A stretch of 5,095 bases of DNA, taken from Oscillospiraceae bacterium (lineage in GTDB: Bacteria > Bacillota > Clostridia > Oscillospirales > Ruminococcaceae). The notes beneath the pieces are model-generated. The model made no database searches and had not been told where the DNA came from. It was given only the letters and a program-made list of their open reading frames with translations. The stretch is from positions 1-5,095 of the forward strand of contig JAAVIG010000062.1 in NCBI GenBank assembly GCA_014796735.1. The letters are read 5' to 3'. Made by a program: the position numbers and the translations under genes. The stretch's first letter is position 1. The number at the start of each line of letters is the position of its first letter. Positions 1 through 3,716 of the stretch are shown in pieces.

Positions 1-60
1 AAATAAAGGTACGGTGAAAACCCTGATTCCATCTGCTTGACACTTTTAAATGTACAATCA
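1..60. other. Window edge, no supported gene
   Basis: This is the downstream flank of the leftward two-gene unit. I see no hairpin with a T-tract that would act as its terminator, so the terminator or the next gene must lie outside the window. A plus-strand frame ends at a TGA at 38–40 after about a dozen codons, and a minus-strand ATG sits at 30–32. Both are too short to support, and the ATG has no clear ribosome binding site. Confidence 0.4.
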
Positions 61-879
61 TCAAATATTACAATAGCATCGTTCGTCCTTGCCGCTTACA
101 TATATCTCGTACTTAGATACATCTTCATATTCCGGCAAAGTACCTATTGCATTTCTTATGATATATTTACCCATTAAGTTATAGCTGTCTCCTTCCGATT
201 TTTTACCGTTTGACAGTTTACCTGTAATCCAGCCTCTTCTCAGCAAATCTAACAGCCACTCTTTCTTTTGTGTTATTAAATATCGTGTTTTTTCGTTGTT
301 TATATCGGTAAACGCCATAAGTAAATATGACAGCGGTATTCCTTTCTGCGCTGCTGCCTGTCCGCTTCCAAATGAAAGAAAAATATCACCCAAGGGATTT
401 AGCAATTTATCTATCCATTCCGAGTCATCGGGCTGCGTTACGGCTAAAAATCTTAACACGCAGATTCCCGCCGCAATACACTCGCCTTGTGTGCATAAGT
501 TTCCGAAGCAGGTGTTTTTCAGTCTGTATAGAGTATTCCCCACAAGCTCATTAACTTTTTCATTCTCGGGTGCAAACATAAAGAGCAATCTGATGATTTC
601 CAGCTCATAATGATTCGCGTACAGTATATTGGTTTTCGGCAAATAGCCTTGAATAAGCCGCAGCTTTTTATTTCCGTTATACGGTGGAATATAGTAATTA
701 GGATATATATTATCCGTTTCGGGATTTACTCTCATACGCCTTTTATATTTTATAATATCCTCTTTACGGCATATTCCGTGCAGTAAAACCGATACCGCTT
801 TCTCTTTTTCTATGTCCGATATTTCCTCTGCAAATATGGCTTTCCTATTTATTTCCATAAGGATTTTATACTTTTCCAA
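61..879 (-). CDS. Uncharacterised 272-aa protein with a cysteine cluster, partner of the XRE regulator
   Basis: I do not recognise this family and assign no function. The frame runs from a TTG start to TGA. The TTG is chosen because a GAGGGG ribosome binding site lies 7 bases before it. The first in-frame ATG (residue 8) has no such site, and using it would shorten the protein to 265 residues. The protein looks soluble and largely helical, with no signal peptide and no clear membrane span. Visible marks are a tyrosine- and proline-rich stretch near residues 58–68 and four cysteines at about 124, 129, 134 and 140. Three more cysteines lie at 37, 268 and 270, the last two as a CYC near the C-terminus. 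The middle and C-terminal parts (about 155–245) are rich in Leu, Lys and Gly. It starts 45 bases after the stop of the XRE regulator, so the two are probably co-transcribed. The cysteines could bind metal or sense redox state, but this is inference only. That it is a real gene is fairly sure from frame length, ribosome binding site and operon position. Confidence 0.8.
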   Translation of the reverse strand: MEKYKILMEINRKAIFAEEISDIEKEKAVSVLLHGICRKEDIIKYKRRMRVNPETDNIYPNYYIPPYNGNKKLRLIQGYLPKTNILYANHYELEIIRLLFMFAPENEKVNELVGNTLYRLKNTCFGNLCTQGECIAAGICVLRFLAVTQPDDSEWIDKLLNPLGDIFLSFGSGQAAAQKGIPLSYLLMAFTDINNEKTRYLITQKKEWLLDLLRRGWITGKLSNGKKSEGDSYNLMGKYIIRNAIGTLPEYEDVSKYEIYVSGKDERCYCNI

Positions 880-886
880 ATGCGTA

Positions 887-892
887 CCCCTC
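887..892 (-). promoter_or_regulatory. Ribosome binding site that sets a TTG start
   Basis: On the minus strand this reads GAGGGG, 7 bases before the TTG at 879–877. It is the main reason for preferring TTG over the ATG seven codons downstream, which lacks a purine-rich site. TTG starts are usually weaker than ATG, so the second gene of the unit may be made at a lower level than the regulator. Confidence 0.65.
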
Positions 893-924
893 TTTTCCGC
901 AAAATTCGATTTACCGTTCCGAGC

Positions 925-1680
925 TTATTTGACTACACTCTCTACAGGAATATAAGCATAACCGGCTTTATGCTCAAATGTATCAAACACTTCCAGTTCC
1001 TGCGCTCCGTTTTGGGCTGTTCTGAAGCCGTGTGTCGGCATAAAGTAATCCCTGATATACGCAAAAAGCTCCCATATTTCGCATTGTTCCTTGCTGATAA
1101 GATGCGCCGTTTCTTTGTTCGCGTATGTCCGTATAAATAATGAGGAAGGCATTTTGTAAACATCTGCGCCGTCCGGCTGCTCTTCCGTCATGACTTCTCT
1201 TACAAATCCAAAAGCGCGCTGTTTCTCGTCAAGCCAAAAATTTATGCTTAAATTTATGTCGTAAATCGGCAATACTATTTCTTTCAATTTGCCGAATGCG
1301 GCTTGTTTATCTTCTTCCGACAGTGAATCTATTGCGGAATTAAAACTGTCCACATCGGGAAAATCCTTTGCGTATATGATTTTTCCGGCAAATATGGTTT
1401 CCGGTTTTTCAACTATGTCAAAGCGCGCTCCGCCAATGGTAATTGTTTCGATATTTTTTTCGGGATTTTGAATTTCGGTATCCAATAAGCTGTCCACGGA
1501 AACGCGGAGAATCTGTGCCAGCAGTTTTAAATTGTAAACATCCGGCAAACATTCGCCGTTTTCCCACTTACTTACCGCCTGTTCGGAAACTCCTATCCTA
1601 AACCCCAGCTCTTTCTGAGAGTAGTTATTTTTTATCCGAAAAGATTTTACTCTTTTTCCGAAGTCAACCTGATTAAACAT
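925..1680 (-). CDS. XRE-family HTH regulator fused to a GyrI-like effector-binding domain
   Basis: This is a 251-residue transcription regulator. Residues about 8–65 form an XRE/Cro-type helix-turn-helix, with SQKELGFRIGVSEQAVSKWE as the helix-turn-helix core. After a linker, residues about 85–248 resemble the GyrI-like (AraC/BmrR effector-binding) fold. It opens with a strand around FDIVEKPETIFAGK, has an aromatic-rich middle, and ends with an acidic ELEVFD followed by AYIPVE. In this fold a buried glutamate commonly helps bind cationic hydrophobic ligands; E228 or E230 is the candidate. The protein probably binds DNA and responds to a small molecule through the C-terminal half. The ATG start is supported by AGGAGG 6 bases upstream. 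It heads a leftward unit with the unknown gene at 61–879, so it may regulate its own promoter and that gene. The domain calls come from reading motifs, not from a search; the HTH is very sure and the GyrI-like call moderately so. Confidence 0.88.
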   Translation of the reverse strand: MFNQVDFGKRVKSFRIKNNYSQKELGFRIGVSEQAVSKWENGECLPDVYNLKLLAQILRVSVDSLLDTEIQNPEKNIETITIGGARFDIVEKPETIFAGKIIYAKDFPDVDSFNSAIDSLSEEDKQAAFGKLKEIVLPIYDINLSINFWLDEKQRAFGFVREVMTEEQPDGADVYKMPSSLFIRTYANKETAHLISKEQCEIWELFAYIRDYFMPTHGFRTAQNGAQELEVFDTFEHKAGYAYIPVESVVK

Positions 1681-1686
1681 GTTTTT

Positions 1687-1692
1687 CCTCCT
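1687..1692 (-). promoter_or_regulatory. Ribosome binding site of the XRE regulator
   Basis: On the minus strand this is a perfect AGGAGG, 6 bases before the ATG at 1680–1678. It fixes the start of the regulator. Confidence 0.85.
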
Positions 1693-1741
1693 GCAATATT
1701 TTTATATTATTTCGCCGAATTTGCAAACTCACTGCTATTTT

Positions 1742-1770
1742 ATTATAACTGACTTTTAGAGAAAAAACAA
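1742..1770 (-). promoter_or_regulatory. Predicted promoter of the XRE–unknown gene unit
   Basis: On the minus strand there is TTGTTT (1770–1765), a 17-base spacer and a consensus TATAAT (1747–1742). The start of transcription would fall near 1735, giving a leader of about 55 bases that contains the AGGAGG site. No competing promoter of similar quality is visible for this unit. Confidence 0.75.
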
Positions 1771-1803
1771 CTGTAAAAATGTTTAAGAAAAAGCAATAAA
1801 ACT

Positions 1804-1816
1804 CAACCATAGGTTG
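1804..1816. promoter_or_regulatory. 13-base dyad CAACC-ATA-GGTTG, possible operator
   Basis: A perfect 5-base inverted repeat surrounds a 3-base centre, in the spacer between the divergent units and 33 bases upstream of the −35 of the leftward promoter. Its size and symmetry fit a dimeric regulator site, and the XRE protein encoded next door is one candidate. It is not followed by a T-tract, so it is not a terminator. A chance origin cannot be excluded for a dyad this short. Confidence 0.35.
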
Positions 1817-1843
1817 TAAAGAAATTTCGGATTTGTGGAACAG

Positions 1844-1945
1844 ATGATTACAGAAGAATCTATTATCGCCTCATTTGCCGATGAAATCAATATAACATTG
1901 CCAAAAGTCAAGAATTATGATAAAATAAAAGAATGGAAGGATTAG
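1844..1945 (+). pseudogene. Short open frame of 33 codons, possible gene relic
   Basis: The frame runs from ATG to TAG and is open upstream as far as a TAA at 1817–1819. The predicted peptide (MITEESIIASFADEINITLP followed by a lysine-rich tail) looks protein-like in composition, with mixed acidic, hydrophobic and basic residues. It could be the last part of a lost gene or a small protein. The start has only a weak GTGGA upstream. A predicted promoter for the response regulator lies inside it (1898–1926), which argues that this stretch no longer serves mainly as coding DNA. I do not recognise the peptide. Confidence 0.2.
1898..1926 (+). promoter_or_regulatory. Predicted promoter of the response regulator–kinase genes
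   Basis: TTGCCA (1898–1903), a 17-base spacer and TAAAAT (1921–1926), with TGA directly before the −10 as an extended −10 element. Transcription would start near 1933, leaving a leader of about 90 bases before the response regulator. It is the best rightward promoter I can find between the divergent genes. Confidence 0.55.
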
Positions 1946-1972
1946 AAATTAAAGCAGTAAACCTGTTTAATT

Positions 1973-1983
1973 CGGCATTGCCG
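1973..1983. promoter_or_regulatory. 11-base palindrome CGGCA-T-TGCCG in the leader
   Basis: This perfect dyad with a one-base centre lies between the predicted rightward promoter and the response regulator gene. It could be a protein-binding site or a small leader hairpin. A weaker, AT-only dyad (AATTAAA at 1947–1953 and TTTAATT at 1966–1972) lies just before it. There is no direct evidence of function. Confidence 0.3.
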
Positions 1984-2016
1984 GTAAAAATGTCGTAAAC
2001 CGATTGAGAGAATAAC

Positions 2017-2022
2017 GGTGAT
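2017..2022 (+). promoter_or_regulatory. Ribosome binding site choosing the ATG start
   Basis: GGTGAT matches the 3' part of the full Shine–Dalgarno sequence AGGAGGTGAT and lies 4 bases before the ATG at 2027. It overlaps an in-frame GTG at 2018 that would add three residues (reading MIN if used as the start). That GTG has only a GAGAG upstream. The ATG gives the family-typical beginning MKYKIAICDDE. Confidence 0.5.
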
Positions 2023-2026
2023 TAAC

Positions 2027-2725
2027 ATGAAATATAAAATAGCAATCTGCGATGATGAGCAGAATCAAATTGAATACATCTCATCTGTAGTATCAAAGTG
2101 GAGCAGTCAGAACGGCTGTGCTTGCGACATCAACGTATTCAATTCCGCCGAAGCGTTTTTATTTGAATATGAGGATAATAAGGCATATGATATTCTTCTG
2201 CTTGATGTTGAAATGAAGAGTATAACGGGTATTGAACTGGCTAAGCGAATCCGCAAAGACAACAACCGCTCGGAAATCATTTTTATTACTTCACATTTTG
2301 AATTTGTCGGTGAAGGATATGAGGTCGACGCTCTTCACTATCTGCTAAAGCCAATTGACGATAATAAACTGATACAAGTGCTGAATAAAGCAGCGGATAA
2401 ATTGTCGGTGGAACCAACCTTTGTCGTAATCTCCTGCGAGGACGGGACAATCAAACTGTATGAATCGGACATCCTCTATGTTGAAGCATTTTTGCATTAC
2501 ATTGTCATTCACACGAAGGATAAAGAGTACAGGATTAAGGAAAGCATCTCCGCATTTGAAGAAAAATTGAGCGGCGATTTCTATCGTATTCATCGTTCCT
2601 ACGTGGTTTCTCTGAAACACATTACAAGAATTTCCCGCACATCGGTTAATATCGGAAACCTTGAATTGCCTCTTTCAAGAGGTAAATATGATGATGTCAA
2701 CCGAGCGTTTATCGAACATAATTAA
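2027..2725 (+). CDS. LytR/AlgR-family response regulator (receiver + LytTR DNA-binding domain)
   Basis: This is a 232-residue cytoplasmic response regulator of normal length for the family. Residues 1–120 are the receiver: the acidic pair D9–D10, phospho-acceptor D60 in DILLLDVEMKS, the switch T88 in IIFITSH and the conserved K108 in LLKPI. Residues about 132–230 are a LytTR DNA-binding domain, with the typical DILYVEAFLHYIVIHT block, FYRIHRSYVVSLKHI and a closing LPLSRGKYDDV. Proteins of this type are phosphorylated by GHKL kinases and bind pairs of short direct repeats upstream of target promoters, often for peptide signalling or antimicrobial-peptide transport genes. The partner kinase is the next gene. 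All catalytic residues are present, so it should be functional. The GTG at 2018 is an alternative start. Confidence 0.95.
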   Translation: MKYKIAICDDEQNQIEYISSVVSKWSSQNGCACDINVFNSAEAFLFEYEDNKAYDILLLDVEMKSITGIELAKRIRKDNNRSEIIFITSHFEFVGEGYEVDALHYLLKPIDDNKLIQVLNKAADKLSVEPTFVVISCEDGTIKLYESDILYVEAFLHYIVIHTKDKEYRIKESISAFEEKLSGDFYRIHRSYVVSLKHITRISRTSVNIGNLELPLSRGKYDDVNRAFIEHN

Positions 2726-2818
2726 TACTAATCCCTTTTAGAGCTGTGGGATTAGTGTTTAGGGTGCAATCCCTTTTTAAACTGTGGGTATTACGTCAGT
2801 TTAAAAATGGATTGGTAT
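2724..2818. repeat. Palindromic repeat, copy 1 (between response regulator and kinase)
   Basis: This element fills the gap between the two genes. Part A is a perfect dyad, ACTAATCCC (2727–2735) and GGGATTAGT (2748–2756), around a 12-base loop. Part B starts 38 bases later: an 18-base arm (2767–2784) pairs with 2797–2814 at 17 of 18 positions, again with a 12-base loop. The outer ends (ATACTAATCCC… and …GGATTGGTAT) are imperfect inverted repeats of about 22 bases. Bases 2762–2801 are identical to 3557–3596 in copy 2. No open frame or T-tract is present, so this is neither a gene nor a standard terminator. The architecture suggests a small non-autonomous mobile element or a REP-like intergenic hairpin element. 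Its family is not known to me. Confidence 0.85.
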
Positions 2819-2823
2819 GAGGT
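2819..2823 (+). promoter_or_regulatory. Ribosome binding site of the kinase, abutting the repeat
   Basis: GAGGT lies 5 bases before the ATG at 2829, immediately after the end of repeat copy 1. An in-frame TAG at 2823–2825 rules out any longer N-terminus for the kinase. Confidence 0.65.
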
Positions 2824-2828
2824 AGTCT

Positions 2829-3479
2829 ATGAGAAAGAAAACATATCTGAAGCTGGTTGAGTATCAGACCGAGCAATCCGAAAAGCACCTGAATGAGGTG
2901 CGGAGCATTCACAAGGAAATGAGAGGCTATAAGCACGATTTTCACAATCATCTGCAAACGCTGAAAGGTCAGCTTGAGGCAGGAGAAGCCGAGCGTGCGC
3001 TTGCCTATATAGAACAGCTTGACAGCCAACTGATGAATGTGGACACTCTGCTGAAAACAGGCAATGTATCGCTTGACGCCGTTTTATCCGCAAAGATTGC
3101 ACAAGCTAAAGCGGAAAATATAGCCGTAACCGTTAAAGCCAACGTGCCCGATACATTAACCGTTTCGGACGTGGAATTGAGTATAATCATCGGAAATCTG
3201 CTTGACAACGCTATTGAAGCCTGCCGTACAGCAGCGGGAGAACGGTTTATCCGTATCTTTATGTCCATGAAAGGAAATATGCTTTATTTTTCCATGCTTA
3301 ACGCGGCGGGTGCAAAAAGGAAAAAGACAGGTTCATTGTTCGCAACTCACAAGGACGGCGTTCACGGCTTCGGTCTGCGCCGCGCCGAAGCGATCATTGA
3401 GGAACACGGGGGCTGGGTCAAGTACAACAGCGAGGACGGTGCTTTTACTTCGGAATTTTTAGTGCCCGCCGCAGAGTGA
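2829..3479 (+). CDS. Short GHKL histidine kinase, AgrC-like, without sensor or membrane domain
   Basis: This 216-residue protein is the kinase partner of the LytTR regulator. Residues about 10–75 form the dimerisation and phospho-acceptor helices, with the HPK10-type H-box RGYKHDFHNHLQTL, where H36 should be phosphorylated. Residues about 110–215 form the GHKL ATPase, with the N-box GNLLDNAIEAC (N123, D126, N127) and the G-box HGFGL (179–183), followed by a normal C-terminal strand. AgrC/ComD-type kinases usually exceed 400 residues and begin with several membrane helices. Here there is none, and an in-frame TAG six bases before the ATG excludes a longer start. It is either a naturally soluble sensor-less kinase or the surviving half of a membrane kinase. 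Both flanks are copies of the same palindromic repeat, and its GC content (about 48% by hand count) is above that of the regulator (about 40%). The catalytic motifs are intact, so autophosphorylation is plausible. What it senses is unknown. Confidence 0.92.
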   Translation: MRKKTYLKLVEYQTEQSEKHLNEVRSIHKEMRGYKHDFHNHLQTLKGQLEAGEAERALAYIEQLDSQLMNVDTLLKTGNVSLDAVLSAKIAQAKAENIAVTVKANVPDTLTVSDVELSIIIGNLLDNAIEACRTAAGERFIRIFMSMKGNMLYFSMLNAAGAKRKKTGSLFATHKDGVHGFGLRRAEAIIEEHGGWVKYNSEDGAFTSEFLVPAAE

Positions 3480-3481
3480 AT

Positions 3482-3613
3482 AATACTAATCCCTTTTAAA
3501 ACTGTGGGATTATGTGTTTAAACTAATCCCTTTGAAAACTGTGGGATTAGTGTTATGGGTGCAATCCCTTTTTAAACTGTGGGTATTACGTCAGTTCAAA
3601 AAGGGATTGGTAT
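3482..3613. repeat. Palindromic repeat, copy 2 (between kinase and exporter)
   Basis: This copy has three units against two in copy 1, spaced 37 and 38 bases. Unit A2 has ACTAATCCC at 3485–3493 with a right arm (GGGATTA, 3506–3512) disturbed by one extra T. Unit A3 has ACTAATCCC at 3522–3530 and GGGATTAGT at 3543–3551 around a 12-base loop. Unit B pairs 3562–3579 with 3592–3609 at 17 of 18 positions around the same 12-base loop sequence as copy 1. The outer ends are imperfect inverted repeats of about 22 bases (TAATACTAATCCC… against …GGGATTGGTATAA). It begins two bases after the kinase stop codon. The right end runs into TATAAT and so supplies a −10 promoter element. Confidence 0.85.
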
Positions 3614-3616
3614 AAT
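3608..3616 (+). promoter_or_regulatory. Extended −10 promoter at the right end of repeat copy 2
   Basis: TGG followed by a perfect TATAAT (3611–3616) forms an extended −10 element. The only −35-like sequence is TTACGT at 3586–3591, with a long 19-base spacer, so the promoter would rely on the TGn contact. Transcription would start near 3623, just before the hairpin at 3627–3663, and would read into the exporter gene. Confidence 0.45.
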
Positions 3617-3626
3617 AGAGATTTGC

Positions 3627-3663
3627 AATTCGTGCACCGGCAGAAGCGTTTGGTGCACAAATT
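3627..3663 (+). terminator. Hairpin with T-rich tail before the exporter: terminator, attenuator or operator
   Basis: Two 12-base arms (3627–3638 and 3652–3663) pair at 11 of 12 positions, with the core GTGCACC/GGTGCAC, around a 13-base loop. A T-rich run (TATTTTCC, TTTC, TTTTTT) follows through about 3681. As RNA this resembles an intrinsic terminator or attenuator between the kinase and the exporter. As DNA, the same dyad ends about 20 bases upstream of a second −10 element and could be an operator. The T-tract is interrupted by C residues, so termination would probably be incomplete. Confidence 0.5.
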
Positions 3664-3682
3664 TATTTTCCTTTCTTTTTTC

Positions 3683-3691
3683 TGATATACT
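3683..3691 (+). promoter_or_regulatory. Second extended −10 promoter for the exporter
   Basis: TGA followed by TATACT (3686–3691) matches the extended −10 pattern. No good −35 hexamer is found 16–18 bases upstream, only T-rich DNA. Transcription would start near 3698, leaving a leader of under 20 bases that carries the AGGAG site. Its position after the hairpin means transcripts from here would bypass any attenuation. Confidence 0.4.
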
Positions 3692-3700
3692 GTAAGCGAA

Positions 3701-3705
3701 AGGAG
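3701..3705 (+). promoter_or_regulatory. Ribosome binding site of the exporter
   Basis: AGGAG lies 5 bases before an in-frame GTG (3711) and 11 bases before an ATG (3717). The spacing favours GTG and the codon favours ATG; the difference is two residues (Met-Lys). An out-of-frame ATG at 3709 meets TGA at once and can be ignored. Confidence 0.7.
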
Positions 3706-3716
3706 CTGATGTGAAA

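Noticed and set aside
37..65. TTGACA at 37–42 as a rightward promoter
   Set aside because: No −10 hexamer lies at 16–18 bases, and there is no rightward gene downstream of it.
296..610. Plus-strand frames opposite the unknown protein
   Set aside because: They overlap a well-supported minus-strand gene with a ribosome binding site and an operon partner, and their peptides show no family features.
880..1140. Plus-strand frame opposite the 3' end of the XRE regulator
   Set aside because: It is antisense to conserved regulator sequence, and the peptide is not recognisable.
2727..2756. First hairpin after the response regulator as an intrinsic terminator
   Set aside because: The stem is good but is followed by GTTTAGGG, not a T-tract. 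The same hairpin recurs as part of the repeat.
2796..3268. Minus-strand frames across the kinase
   Set aside because: They are shadows of the kinase reading frame, whose H-, N- and G-boxes prove the plus strand is coding.
2727..3609. CRISPR array
   Set aside because: The units are palindromic blocks only 37–38 bases apart with nearly constant sequence between them. There are no variable spacers and no cas genes.
3579..3695. A 38-codon GTG frame across the repeat end and hairpin, with a cysteine-rich stretch (ICNSCTGRSVWCTN) just before the exporter
   Set aside because: It is tempting as a bacteriocin-like peptide. But it has no ribosome binding site, it begins inside the repeat (where copy 1 hits TAA after six codons), and it runs through the hairpin and T-tract. 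Chance is more likely.
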